NCBI GenBank assembly: GCA_030524765.1
Contig: JAUNGA010000004.1
Span: 1 to 62,969, forward strand
Length of the DNA stretch: 62,969 nt
From: Bacteroidales bacterium
GTDB lineage: Bacteria; Bacteroidota; Bacteroidia; Bacteroidales; Muribaculaceae
Direction: 5' to 3'
Shown here: positions 47,901 through 56,038 of the stretch, in pieces
How positions within the stretch are numbered: the first letter of the stretch is position 1
How the letters are laid out: each line of letters begins with the position of its first letter
Translations under genes and position numbers: made by a program
The notes under the pieces: model-generated
What the model was told of the DNA's origin: nothing
Seen by the model: only the letters and a program-made list of their open reading frames with translations
Databases searched by the model: none

Positions 47901-48116
47901 ATGCCTATGCTGTTTGCCACAGGCGCCGGCGCCGCCAGCCGTCTGTCGTTGGGTACGGCGGTCGTATTCGGCATGGCTGTCAACGCAGTGGTCGGTACGC
48001 TCTTCGTGCCGAACTTCTGGGAACTCTGCCAGCGCTTCGGCGAAAAATATCTCAACAACTTCTTCCACTCGGCCAAGGGCCTCGACAAGCAGCAGGCCGA
48101 GAGCGACGACATCTAA
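44952..48116 (+). CDS. RND multidrug efflux transporter (AcrB/HAE1 family)
   Basis: Proton-driven inner-membrane pump, 1054 residues. It starts MFSRFFIERPIFAIVIAVVM, typical of HAE1. The TM4 proton-relay aspartates are in LAIAIVVDDAIVVVED, and the TM10 lysine region is GLSAKNAILIVEYAIDFRKS. Porter-domain tracts YPDITPPTVMVSAVYPGADA and ASVQLPTGASLDRTD are present. It forms a full tripartite system with the two upstream genes. Drugs or bile salts are common substrates of such pumps, but none can be inferred here. pncB follows 12 nt downstream. Confidence 0.97.
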   Translation: MFSRFFIERPIFAIVIAVVMVLAGALTYSSLPVAQYPDITPPTVMVSAVYPGADAKTVAETVGVPIEQQVNGVEGMLYMSSSSGSDGSYILTITFEEGTDLDNATVKVQNRISQAEPQLPTAVKQQGVSVNSESSNQILMIALQSDDPERYDALYLTNYANLNLTDELSRVDGVGNVQAFGGGDYSMRIWLDPAKMRERNVTTSDVLSMIQSQNMEVSAGSVGTRPSHTAEEFTYTLTTRGRLSSPDEFAGIVLRTDSNGNILRLSDIATVDLGSETYTQIARVNDQQSAMIGISQLPGANALDVAKRCESRLEELKEYFPPGVDYKIMLNTTEFVTASLDELLMTFLETTLLVMIVILIFLQNWRAVIIPMLTIPVSLIATLAVMKFMGFTLNTLTLFGLVLAIAIVVDDAIVVVEDCARLLDEGKYNARQAAEKAMIELQGPVVGEVLVLLSVFIPTALVSGITGQLYKQFALTIAVSTAFSGFNALTFTPAMCALFLKPAKPARFFVYKWWNKIFGAATDLYMRVVGQFLKRPVVAILIYFVLTGLAFWGFVKWPTSYVPSEDMGYFMASVQLPTGASLDRTDRIVSEFSRKLLELPEVDDVMGISGYSFLGGGASSNGGTLFVILKPWKDRKPKSEHVDAVIAKANEIGASMQEPIIFALNPPAIPGLGMTSGLEMQLLDISNLGASQMKAALDAIRAEADRDPRIASTTTLYEGEVPQYAIDIDRNRVKMQGLSLQDVYSTLSTFMGGAYVNDFVEFGRVFQVNVAADASSRGHIGDILALSVRNAQGKMVPFSTFATIRPSMGEATVNRYNMYNTAAFTATPAKGVSSHEGIVAMEEIVQKAVGDNYGYAWTGEAYQETQSGTTITFVLILAVIVTLLVLAAQYESLTDPLAVIIAMPTAILGTIIGCIFMSQSISIYTQIGIILLLGLSAKNAILIVEYAIDFRKSGKEIREAALDAGRVRFRPIMMTALAFVLGVMPMLFATGAGAASRLSLGTAVVFGMAVNAVVGTLFVPNFWELCQRFGEKYLNNFFHSAKGLDKQQAESDDI

Positions 48117-48128
48117 CGCCACCTGACC

Positions 48129-49334
48129 ATGCGACAGATAATCACTCATTTCACCGACGACGATCTGTATAAATTCACGATGTGCTGCGCCGTGATCGAC
48201 AATTTTCCGCGCGCTGTGGTGCGCTACTCTTTTATCGATCGCGACAACACTGTCTATCCGCCTGGTTTTGCCGACGAGCTGACGCGGCAGATCGAGGCTC
48301 TGGCCGGTGTGGTGATCAGTCGTGAGGAGATCGAGTTTATGAAACGCCGGTGTGCCTATCTGCCTTATTGGTTCTACGACTTTCTCAAGGGCTACCGTTA
48401 TGACGCCCGTCTGGTGCGGGCCTCGCAGGACGACGAAGGCCACCTGTCGGTGGTGATCGAGGGCGCGTGGTGCGATACTATATTGTTTGAGGTCAAGTTG
48501 CTCGCCATCATATCTGAGCTCTACTATATCATGACGGGTCAAGACCGCCGTCTCGATTACGAGGCCTGCTATCGCCGCAGTCTCGACAAGGGGCGACGGC
48601 TGCTCGAGGCTGGCTGCTCGTTCAGCGACTTCGGCACTCGCCGTCGTGCTTCCGTGCGCTCACAGGATACTGTCATGCGGGCCATGACCGATGCCGCACG
48701 CCATTACAGCGGCCCCGGACGGTTTACGGGCACGAGCAATGTCTACATGGCCATGTGCTATGACGTCATGCCAGTCGGCACAATGGCCCACGAGTTTATC
48801 AGCGCCATTGCCGGCATGTATGGCCCGCAGATGGCCAACAATCTGGCCATGAAGGCCTGGGCTGCCACCTACCGCGGTGCGCTCGGCACTTTTCTCTACG
48901 ATACGTACGGCTGGGATATATTCAGCCTCAACTTTTCCGAGGACTATGCCAATATGTTCAAAGGGCTGCGCGTAGACAGCGGCGACAACCGCGAGCAACT
49001 GCAGCTCATCGTCGATAAATACCGCTCGCTCGGCATTGATCCGCGCACGAAACAGGTCATTTTCAGCAACGGGCTCAATACCGAGCGGGCCATAGAATTG
49101 CAGCGCTATGCGGCGCCGATGTGCATACCGTCATTCGGCATAGGCACTCATTTCACAAACGACTATGCCGGTGTACGTCCCATGAATATCGTCATCAAAC
49201 TGCTGGCGGTCAAGATCACCGAGTCGTGGACGTTCTACAACGACACCTGCAAACTGAGCGAAGACCGCGGCAAGCACACGGGCGATCCGGCTGTGGTGCG
49301 CCGGTTCATGGAGACACTGCACATGCACGGGTAA
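48129..49334 (+). CDS. pncB: Nicotinate phosphoribosyltransferase
   Basis: NAD-salvage enzyme that makes nicotinate mononucleotide from nicotinate and PRPP, 401 residues. Family tracts are FTDDDLYKFTMCCAV at the N-terminus, SDFGTRRRAS, FTGTSNVYMA, VGTMAHEFI, GLRVDSGDNREQL, and IFSNGLN near the C-terminus. It follows the RND gene by 12 nt on the same strand, so read-through is likely, though no functional link to efflux is evident. It converges with the DUF362 gene with 13 nt between them and no clear terminator. Confidence 0.95.
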   Translation: MRQIITHFTDDDLYKFTMCCAVIDNFPRAVVRYSFIDRDNTVYPPGFADELTRQIEALAGVVISREEIEFMKRRCAYLPYWFYDFLKGYRYDARLVRASQDDEGHLSVVIEGAWCDTILFEVKLLAIISELYYIMTGQDRRLDYEACYRRSLDKGRRLLEAGCSFSDFGTRRRASVRSQDTVMRAMTDAARHYSGPGRFTGTSNVYMAMCYDVMPVGTMAHEFISAIAGMYGPQMANNLAMKAWAATYRGALGTFLYDTYGWDIFSLNFSEDYANMFKGLRVDSGDNREQLQLIVDKYRSLGIDPRTKQVIFSNGLNTERAIELQRYAAPMCIPSFGIGTHFTNDYAGVRPMNIVIKLLAVKITESWTFYNDTCKLSEDRGKHTGDPAVVRRFMETLHMHG

Positions 49335-49347
49335 GCCGCGACCGGCC

Positions 49348-50355
49348 TCAGAGCTCTACGATCTTGTATTTCTGAGTACCCAGGCCTATCTGCTCGGCAT
49401 AATCGAGAATGTGTGTGCCGTGGCGCGAGTCAATGCGTTCGATCAGATGCACCTTGCCTTCGTCGGGTGAATTGTGTACCATATCAATGCAGGCGCGGTC
49501 GAGTGCCACGGGATCGAGCGATGCCAGGATGCCTATGTCGGCCATCTCGGGATCGTGGGGGTTGCCGTCACAGTCGCAGTCGACCGACAGACGGTTGGCC
49601 ACGTTGATAAAGAGGATCTTGTCGCCCGTGTGGCTGAATACGGCCTGGCATGCCTCTGCCATCGACTCGAGAAAGTCGTCTTGCTCGGGCAGGTTGTCCC
49701 ACAGCATTGCGGGGTCAGATACCTTGCCGGCGGTGTGGATGTATGCCTTGCCGTCGGCCGATGCGATGCCTATGGCTACATTTTTGAGCGCGCCGCCGAA
49801 TCCGGCCATCGCATGGCCCTTGAAGTGCGACAGCACCACCGTGAAGTCATAGTCGAGATAGTGTTTGCCCACCAGATCGTGTTTGAGATGACGGCCGTCG
49901 GTCACGGGCAGTATCGTGTCGCCGTCGGCATCCATGATGTCGACCTTGGCGATGGCGGTGTAGCCGTGCTCTTCGGCTGCGCGCATGTGGTCGGCTGTTG
50001 TCGAGCGGTTGCCGTTGTAGGCTGTGTTGCACTCGACTATGGTGCCGTTGACCAGCTGTACGAGCGGAGCGATCAGTTCGGGACGCAGATGGTTTGACTT
50101 GCCCGACTCGCCGGTCGAGATCTTGACGGCCACATTTTTGCCGTCGGCCTCGCGGCCGAGCGCCTTATAGATCCTGACGAGGTTTTCGGGAGTGATGTCT
50201 TTGATGAAATAGACAATGGCTGTGTCACCGGCCGTCGAGTCGGCGGCAGCGTTTTCGGTCGACATGCCGGCTGAGGCTTTGCCGGCGCACGAACTCATGC
50301 AAAGTCCCGCGAAGAGGCCGAGCCCGATGGCGGGGAGAGTGTGAAATCGGTTCAT
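49348..50355 (-). CDS. DUF362-family lipoprotein
   Basis: A 335-residue protein with a signal peptide and lipobox LCMSSC (Cys23), so probably membrane-anchored. DUF362 tracts include GKNVAVKISTGESGKSNHLR, TIVECNTAYNGNRSTTADHM, FTVVLSHFKGHAMAGFGGAL with KNVAIG, and SLDPVALDRACIDMV. A Cys pair is present (DCDCDGNP), but there is no classic ferredoxin CxxCxxC cluster at the C-terminus. The molecular function of DUF362 is not established. It lies 19 nt after the TonB receptor gene and is probably in the same transcript. Confidence 0.88.
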   Translation of the reverse strand: MNRFHTLPAIGLGLFAGLCMSSCAGKASAGMSTENAAADSTAGDTAIVYFIKDITPENLVRIYKALGREADGKNVAVKISTGESGKSNHLRPELIAPLVQLVNGTIVECNTAYNGNRSTTADHMRAAEEHGYTAIAKVDIMDADGDTILPVTDGRHLKHDLVGKHYLDYDFTVVLSHFKGHAMAGFGGALKNVAIGIASADGKAYIHTAGKVSDPAMLWDNLPEQDDFLESMAEACQAVFSHTGDKILFINVANRLSVDCDCDGNPHDPEMADIGILASLDPVALDRACIDMVHNSPDEGKVHLIERIDSRHGTHILDYAEQIGLGTQKYKIVEL

Positions 50356-50374
50356 TTTGGTTGGTATATGGGGG

Positions 50375-52240
50375 TTAGAAGTTAAAATCGAATCCGGCCA
50401 TTACCGTGGCACGCGGCATGGGGAACCCGTAGTTGATCTGATAGCGGGCGGCGGTGAGATTCTCGCCCTTGGCCCACAGGGTCAGTCTGTCATGGCCGGC
50501 GGGCAGGCTGTAGGCCACGCGGGCGTTGAGCAGCGAATAGTTCTCGACCGATCCTTCGGTGGGGAGGTGCCATATGGTGAGCGACTCTACCGACACATCC
50601 CACGGCCCGTCGGCATAACGTAGCGTGGCAAACAGCTTGTTGCGCGGGGCGGCGACGATAAATGTGTTGGTATGGAGATAGGCATAGTTGGCCTCGGCTG
50701 TCCAGCGGCTGTCGATATGCCACGATGCCTCGGCCTCAAAGCCCTTGTTGATAAACCGGCCTGTGTTGACATTTAGCGGAGAGCCGCCGGTGCGCACGGT
50801 CTGTATCATGTTGCGGCCTTTTATGTAGTAGAGGCTTGCGGCGAGGGTGAGGCGGCTGTCGGGCAGATTCTGGCGCAGCTCGACTTCGAAATTATCCATC
50901 GACTCAGGCAGCAGATCGGGATTGCGGGGCGCATACATGTAGAGCTCGCGTATGTTGGGGCTGCGGAATCCGCGTCCAAACGAGAATTTGGCCGATCCGC
51001 CGTCAACCGGACGTGCGATGAAGCCTGCCTGTGGTACCCATTGGTTGCCGAATTGCGATGAATGCTCAAGCCGTACGCCGGCATTCAGCGACAGACGGTT
51101 GCCGACAGCCCCCTGCTGCATCATGGCGTAACCGGCGATCTCGTTGACGTGCGCGTCGCTGACGGGACTGACCGTGCCGTCGGCTTTGGCCGAGTTCCAC
51201 GCCCGGCCTCCCCAGTGCTTGAAGTCGATGCCTGCGCTGAGGTGGCCGTACTGCCAGGGGCGTACGGTCTGATAGGCCGTCACTCCCATATTATAGTCTT
51301 TTGAGTTGAACAGATAGGTGCGCGAGGCCACATCAGGTGCGTGGCCGTCGTCGATTTTGTGGCGTCCCCAATTGTAATAGGCTCGTATGCCGCCCTCGGT
51401 GCGGCCGTAGCGGTTGCCCAGATAGACCGAGGCGGTGGTGCGTGTCATGCGGGTGAACATCTCCTCGAGCGGCTCATATATCGATCCCGGATTGTGTGCT
51501 TTGGTCTCGGTGATCATCGCCGACGCCGTGGCCTCCCAGTGCGACGAGATGTCATAGCCGGCCGACAGATACTGGTTGGCAAGCCAATAGTGCATGCCGT
51601 CGCGGTTGCCCTTGGTGCTTTCATACGATGTGGCGGCCAGCGCGTGCCATCGCTCGTGGCGATAACCGGCGCGTGCCGCATAGCGTTGCGAGGCATAGCT
51701 GCCGCCGGCTGCGCTCACGGCGCCGTGCCATCCGCGCGCGACGGCGCGGCGGGTGATGATATTGACCGAGCCGCCCATCGCACCCGATCCGTAGAGCAGC
51801 GACGAGGGGCCGCTGACCACTTCTACGCGCTCGATGTCGTTGGTCACATAGGTGTCCGGCAGCGAATGTCCGAATACACCCGCCCACTGTGGCTGCCCGT
51901 CGATCATGAAAAGTACCTTGTTGCCTTGGCCCACGCCGCGGATGTTGACCGTGCCTGCCGATCCGCCGCTCACGCCATAGCCGCCCATGCCGCGCTCGGT
52001 GACAAACATGCCCGGCACACGGTTGACCAGCACGGGCAGTATGTTGGGCTCTGAGCTGCGGGCGAGCTCTTGTTGCGATACGGTCGTGACGTCGAGAGGC
52101 AGCAGTGTCACCGGAGCTTTGGCGGTCTCGACCACCTGCAGTTCGGGCAGGGTGGCTGACACACTGTCGGCGGGTGCGGCGGCCTGTGCCGATAAGGCAG
52201 AGGCCAGACAGACTGAGAGTGCAAGATTTACTGTTTTCAT
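50375..52240 (-). CDS. TonB-dependent outer-membrane receptor (BtuB/FepA-like)
   Basis: A 621-residue receptor, shorter than SusC types, with signal peptide MKTVNLALSVCLASALSAQA and no CarboxypepD_reg domain. The plug shows EPNILPVLVNRVPGMFVTER, GTVNIRGVGQGNKVLFMIDG, and IERVEVVSGPSSLLYGSGAM with GGSVNIIT. The barrel contains FSFGRGFRSPNIRELYMYAP and ends FPMPRATVMAGFDFNF. Such receptors import siderophores, heme, cobalamin or other metal complexes. The ligand here is unknown; the only partner is the DUF362 lipoprotein. Confidence 0.95.
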   Translation of the reverse strand: MKTVNLALSVCLASALSAQAAAPADSVSATLPELQVVETAKAPVTLLPLDVTTVSQQELARSSEPNILPVLVNRVPGMFVTERGMGGYGVSGGSAGTVNIRGVGQGNKVLFMIDGQPQWAGVFGHSLPDTYVTNDIERVEVVSGPSSLLYGSGAMGGSVNIITRRAVARGWHGAVSAAGGSYASQRYAARAGYRHERWHALAATSYESTKGNRDGMHYWLANQYLSAGYDISSHWEATASAMITETKAHNPGSIYEPLEEMFTRMTRTTASVYLGNRYGRTEGGIRAYYNWGRHKIDDGHAPDVASRTYLFNSKDYNMGVTAYQTVRPWQYGHLSAGIDFKHWGGRAWNSAKADGTVSPVSDAHVNEIAGYAMMQQGAVGNRLSLNAGVRLEHSSQFGNQWVPQAGFIARPVDGGSAKFSFGRGFRSPNIRELYMYAPRNPDLLPESMDNFEVELRQNLPDSRLTLAASLYYIKGRNMIQTVRTGGSPLNVNTGRFINKGFEAEASWHIDSRWTAEANYAYLHTNTFIVAAPRNKLFATLRYADGPWDVSVESLTIWHLPTEGSVENYSLLNARVAYSLPAGHDRLTLWAKGENLTAARYQINYGFPMPRATVMAGFDFNF

Positions 52241-52256
52241 TGCAGATTATTTTCTG

Positions 52257-52264
52257 CAAAGATA
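52257..52264 (-). promoter_or_regulatory. -7 box (TATCTTTG) for the TonB receptor-DUF362 pair
   Basis: On the minus strand TATCTTTG ends 16 nt before the ATG at 52240. No TTG is at the usual distance. Confidence 0.5.
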
Positions 52265-52336
52265 CAGCAAATGATGCATATGACTCTGATATATTTTACG
52301 GACTTGCTTATATAAATTACAGATTTCTATCCGGAG

Positions 52337-53077
52337 CTAAAAATCGAGACCGATATGGCGCCATATACAATTGGGCACAAGACGCCACAGACCTGTGACT
52401 ACGGCCCATCGCGAGTCGATGGTGGCGATGCGGTCGCCGCGCAGTATGGCCCGCTCGATGCGTGGGGCGGCATAGTCGATGCTCATCACCATGGGCAGTT
52501 TGTCTGACCGTCCCTTGAGAAGTGCCGTGTCGATGAATCCCGGACGTATATCGGTCAGCCCTACGTTGACATGCTGCTGATGTGCAAGCTGGTCGAGAGC
52601 CTGCAGGTAGGTCCACTGATAGCGCTTAGAGGCCGAGTAGGCCGCGCATGGCCCGATGCCCTTTGTGCCGGCGATCGAGGTGATCACGGCAATGCGACCG
52701 CGGCTGACGTTGGCAGTATCACGATAGTATTTGTAGGCGGCATTGACTATCCTTGTCATGCCCGTGACATTGACCCCGATTGTCTGTAGGTCGTCGGTGA
52801 GATCGAGCTCGGGATTGCTCCATCCGCATCCGGCCGCATAGAGCAGTATGTCCATGCCGTCGATTGTCTCTATCAGGTTGAGAAAGCGCTCGACGGCGTC
52901 AGCTGCGGTGACGTCGATTTCGGCATACTCGACATTGGCAGGGTAGAGGTCTTTGACCGTCTTGAGACGGTCGACCCGGCGCGCGGCTATGCCTACGCGC
53001 CAGCCAAGACGCGCAAAGTCGGTGGCTATGCGCATGCCGATGCCCGACGATGCGCCGATAATGATAATTTTTCTCAT
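52337..53077 (-). CDS. Short-chain dehydrogenase/reductase
   Basis: An NAD(P)-dependent oxidoreductase of 246 residues. The Rossmann motif GASSGIG is at 8-14, a basic pair (AARR) near 33 suggests NADPH, and NNAG is represented by YAAGCG. The catalytic Ser is in ITSIAG and the Tyr-Lys pair in YSASK. The C-terminal part is longer and hydrophobic (VVTGLWRLVPNCIWRHI), perhaps for membrane association. Its start overlaps the upstream gene's stop by 4 nt (ATGA), so it is last in the DUF4199-to-SDR operon. Substrate unknown. Confidence 0.92.
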   Translation of the reverse strand: MRKIIIIGASSGIGMRIATDFARLGWRVGIAARRVDRLKTVKDLYPANVEYAEIDVTAADAVERFLNLIETIDGMDILLYAAGCGWSNPELDLTDDLQTIGVNVTGMTRIVNAAYKYYRDTANVSRGRIAVITSIAGTKGIGPCAAYSASKRYQWTYLQALDQLAHQQHVNVGLTDIRPGFIDTALLKGRSDKLPMVMSIDYAAPRIERAILRGDRIATIDSRWAVVTGLWRLVPNCIWRHIGLDF

Positions 53078-54006
53078 AATTCAGCCGAGGCCGGCTGATC
53101 GGCCTCTGTCTCTACAACGGGCTCGCTTTTGCGTTTGTTCAGCGGCAGGGTGTAGGACAGCGAGAAAGAGCCGGTGATCGACTGGCCGCGAGTGCCGAAT
53201 CCGGGGATGTACCACGGCTCGCCGTGCACGTTTTTGCTCTCGTGCAGCAGGCTGTGGAATTTGATAAACCACCCTGCCGACAGATTGCCGAACAGCTTGA
53301 CACGCAGACCGATGTGGAATTCGGCCCAGCCGGCTGTGGCGTTCTGCGACGGTATGGCAAAATGCGAGGTCTCGTCCCAGTAGCCCGAGTCGAGGGTGAT
53401 GTCGTCGACCGCCCAGCTGAACGGCGCGAATCCGTAGCGTAGACCCACAAACCACTGATAGTCGGGATTGCTGTTGTACAGGAAGTTGTAGTCGGCTCCT
53501 ATCTTGAAATATACGCTCATGGGCGAGCGGTAGGTGAAGTTGCCTCCCGAGGGGGTATTGCGCGCCGTGCCCACGCCGGCCTCAAAGGCTGGAAAATAGC
53601 GGTTGTGCAGGTTGACATCGGCCGAGAAACCTATCAGACCGTGTTTCTGTCCGAAAAGACGCATCATTGGATCCCATATATTCACACCGACTGTGGCCGC
53701 CATCACCAGCGGGTATTTCATCTTGGGCACCGATGTGAACTGTGTCGAATCGACCCATTCATCGCCTGTCACCGTATCGATATATACCGTATAACCGTCT
53801 TTGCGGTGATAGTGTGTCGAGCGGGCGCGTATCATGGCGTTGATGCGCGATGTATCGTTGGCGGTCTCGTTGATCGCCTGGGTTACTGTCGATCTGTTTT
53901 CGACCGGTGATGTGCGTCGGGCAGGGCGACGTGGGGTATCGGCCCATACGGCCACCACAGTTATCGCGGCCGCGATGGCGATCAGCAGTCGGCGCAGGGC
54001 TGTCAT
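53074..54006 (-). CDS. DUF6048-like outer-membrane beta-barrel protein
   Basis: A 310-residue secreted protein with signal peptide MTALRRLLIAIAAAITVVAVWA. After a charged linker it has alternating beta-strands (MKYPLVMAATVGVNIWDPMM, FFKIGADYNFLYN-like strands, WFVGLRYGFAPFSWAVDD), ending in a TGSFSLSYTLPLNKRK strand. This is typical of a small outer-membrane beta-barrel. I recall DUF6048 genes next to DUF6452 genes in Bacteroides, which fits here. I chose the start at 54006: the longer frame is antisense-like in content, and this start gives the signal peptide and a 4-nt ATGA overlap with the upstream gene. Function unknown. Confidence 0.8.
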   Translation of the reverse strand: MTALRRLLIAIAAAITVVAVWADTPRRPARRTSPVENRSTVTQAINETANDTSRINAMIRARSTHYHRKDGYTVYIDTVTGDEWVDSTQFTSVPKMKYPLVMAATVGVNIWDPMMRLFGQKHGLIGFSADVNLHNRYFPAFEAGVGTARNTPSGGNFTYRSPMSVYFKIGADYNFLYNSNPDYQWFVGLRYGFAPFSWAVDDITLDSGYWDETSHFAIPSQNATAGWAEFHIGLRVKLFGNLSAGWFIKFHSLLHESKNVHGEPWYIPGFGTRGQSITGSFSLSYTLPLNKRKSEPVVETEADQPASAEL

Positions 54007-54515
54007 TCGTCGCCGCCCTCCCCGTCGGTGCGGAAGTATATCTGTATCGTCTGGCGGTCGGCGTTGGTGATGAGCGAGTCGGTGAGTGTCACACTGTCGA
54101 TGATGTGGGTGGTGTGGCCCACCCGGGTGATGCGGTAGGCATACATCGCGCCGCACTCCTCGGATGCGAAGTAGGGTATAGACTCATAGTCAAAGGTGAC
54201 CGTGTCGTTGGCCTCGGGAAAATCAAGGTCAAACCATTTGTAGGCTATCACCCAGGCTGTCGACGGGTAGCCGGCGTGCATTGGCAGATATATCTCGTTT
54301 ATTGCCGTGCCCGGATGCGACAGAGCCGAGTCGGCGGGAGCGCCTATGCCCGAGATCCTGAGTGAGTCGAGCGAGATGGCTGTTCCCCTCGAGCTGTCAT
54401 AGAATCCGGCCAGGGGTATGGAGCTGCCGTTGTCGTAGCATCCCGACGTGTTGCACGATGCTGCGGCACATACGATCAGCCCAACTGCGGGTAGTATTCT
54501 CAGAAACTGCCCCAT
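54003..54515 (-). CDS. DUF6452-like lipoprotein
   Basis: A 170-residue protein with lipobox AAASC (Cys21). The tract CYDNGSSIPLAGFYDSS and a following beta-rich domain (DTVTFDYESIPYFASEECGA, YAYRITRV) resemble DUF6452 proteins of Bacteroidales. It overlaps the nitroreductase gene upstream by 16 nt and the DUF6048-like gene downstream by 4 nt, so the three are translationally coupled. A role in the cell envelope with the adjacent barrel protein is inference. Confidence 0.75.
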   Translation of the reverse strand: MGQFLRILPAVGLIVCAAASCNTSGCYDNGSSIPLAGFYDSSRGTAISLDSLRISGIGAPADSALSHPGTAINEIYLPMHAGYPSTAWVIAYKWFDLDFPEANDTVTFDYESIPYFASEECGAMYAYRITRVGHTTHIIDSVTLTDSLITNADRQTIQIYFRTDGEGGDE

Positions 54516-55045
54516 TTGATGATTTCGTCGGTGTGTTTGCGGTTTTTGGCCGTCGCGGGGCTGCCCGGAGCCGGATAGCCGATAGGCACGATTGCCACGG
54601 GCTCGTACTCGGCGGGAATATTGAATTCTTTACGCAGCACTTTGGGGTCGAAGTTGCATACCCAGCATGTGCCCAGGCCAAGCGCCGTCGCCGCCAGACA
54701 GATATGCTCGATGGCGATCGAGAGATCTACATCGGTGTGGTCTTTGCCGTCGAATTGACGGTGCCATGCCTCGGCGGGCTTGCCGAGTGCTATGATAAAT
54801 GCCGGGGCGCTCTTGATCCACTCGCGGTCATAGGCGCGGGCTATGGCCTCGCGTGCCTCCTGACCCTCGACCACCATGAAGAGCCAGGGCTGGCGGTTGC
54901 AGGCCGACGGGGCCAGACGGGCGGCGTCGATTACGGCTGAGATAAGGTCAGGGTCGACTGTGTCGCGGCCCAGATCGTAGGCGCGGCACGAGTAGCGCTC
55001 GTTGATAAGAGTGAGCAGGGCGGGATATGATTGCAGGTCTGACAT
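54500..55045 (-). CDS. Nitroreductase-family flavoprotein
   Basis: An FMN-dependent oxidoreductase of 181 residues. Family tracts are INERYSCRAYDLG, ARLAPSACNRQPWLFMVVEG (FMN phosphate and ring binding), DLSIAIEHICLAATALGLGT, CWVCNFDPK and IVPIGYPA. Members reduce nitro compounds or quinones with NAD(P)H; the physiological substrate here is unknown. It lies 20 nt after the GT2 gene in the same operon. Confidence 0.93.
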   Translation of the reverse strand: MSDLQSYPALLTLINERYSCRAYDLGRDTVDPDLISAVIDAARLAPSACNRQPWLFMVVEGQEAREAIARAYDREWIKSAPAFIIALGKPAEAWHRQFDGKDHTDVDLSIAIEHICLAATALGLGTCWVCNFDPKVLRKEFNIPAEYEPVAIVPIGYPAPGSPATAKNRKHTDEIIKWGSF

Positions 55046-55065
55046 TGTTTTTGGGGGGAGTAAGG

Positions 55066-56022
55066 TTAAAGGTTTATTTCAGAGTCGATCTCATAGTCGT
55101 TGCGCCGAGGCGAGTTACGGGCCACAAGCTCACCGACAAATCCGGCCAGAAACAGCTGCGAGCCCAGCAGCATCAGCGTCAGCGACAGATAGAAATATGG
55201 CGAGTCGGTCACCAGCGTGTAGTGGTTGCCGTGGTGCATGTTGTATAGTTTCACAAAACCTACGACGGCCACGGCGATGAACCCGAGCACAAACATCAGC
55301 GAGCCCAGCAGGCCGAAGAAATGCATCGGTTTGCCTCCGAACTTACCCGTAAACCACAGCGTGGCCAGATCGAGATAGCCGTTGACAAACCGGTCGAGAC
55401 CAAATTTGGTCTTGCCGTATTTGCGGGCCTGATGGTGTACCACTTTCTCGCCGATACGGGTAAATCCGGCCAGTTTGGCCAGATAAGGTATATAGCGGTG
55501 CATGTCGCCGTAGACCTCGATGTGCTTGACCACTTTGTTGCGGTAGGCCTTGAGGCCGCAATTGAAGTCATGCAGGTTCTTGATGCCTGTCACCTTGCGT
55601 GCCGTGGCGTTGAACAGTTTGGTGGGTATGGTCTTCGACAGGGGGTCATAGCGCTTTTGCTTGTAACCTGACACCAGATCATAGCCGTCGGCTGTGATCA
55701 TGCGGTAGAGCTCGGGGATCTCGTCGGGACTGTCCTGCAGGTCTGCGTCCATGGTGATCACCACATCGCCCTGCGCGCGTGCAAAGCCGGTGTTGAGTGC
55801 CGGCGACTTGCCGTAGTTGCGGCGGAACGCCACACCCTTTACCGCCGGATTTTTGGCGGCGAGACTCTCGATGACCTGCCACGAATCGTCGGTCGATCCG
55901 TCGTTGACAAAGATTATCTCGTAGCTGAACTTGTTGGCCGCCATCACACGCTCGATCCATACGGTGAGTTCGGGCAGTGATTCGGCCTCGTTGTATAATG
56001 GCACGACAATCGATATATCCAT
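55066..56022 (-). CDS. GT2 glycosyltransferase (DPM1/GtrB-like, polyprenyl-phosphate type)
   Basis: A membrane-bound enzyme of 318 residues that would load a sugar onto a polyprenyl phosphate. The GT-A fold starts MDISIVVPLYNEAESLPEL, with FVNDGSTDDSW and the DxD motif Asp92-Ala-Asp94 in TMDADLQDSPDE. Two C-terminal membrane segments lie at about 233-260 and 276-302. I chose the ATG at 56022, 16 nt after the DUF4199 gene, because residues before it do not resemble the family. DUF4199 and this GT2 type are commonly adjacent in Bacteroidetes. The sugar is unknown. Confidence 0.94.
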   Translation of the reverse strand: MDISIVVPLYNEAESLPELTVWIERVMAANKFSYEIIFVNDGSTDDSWQVIESLAAKNPAVKGVAFRRNYGKSPALNTGFARAQGDVVITMDADLQDSPDEIPELYRMITADGYDLVSGYKQKRYDPLSKTIPTKLFNATARKVTGIKNLHDFNCGLKAYRNKVVKHIEVYGDMHRYIPYLAKLAGFTRIGEKVVHHQARKYGKTKFGLDRFVNGYLDLATLWFTGKFGGKPMHFFGLLGSLMFVLGFIAVAVVGFVKLYNMHHGNHYTLVTDSPYFYLSLTLMLLGSQLFLAGFVGELVARNSPRRNDYEIDSEINL

Positions 56023-56038
56023 AGCGTCGTTGTTGGGG

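Noticed and set aside
47166-48542. 458-codon minus-strand frame across the RND and pncB genes
   Set aside because: It spans two unrelated sense genes on the other strand and has no family features.
54007-54156. 50-residue extension of the DUF6048-like protein
   Set aside because: His/Arg/Pro-rich antisense-type sequence inside the lipoprotein gene. The signal peptide begins at 54006.
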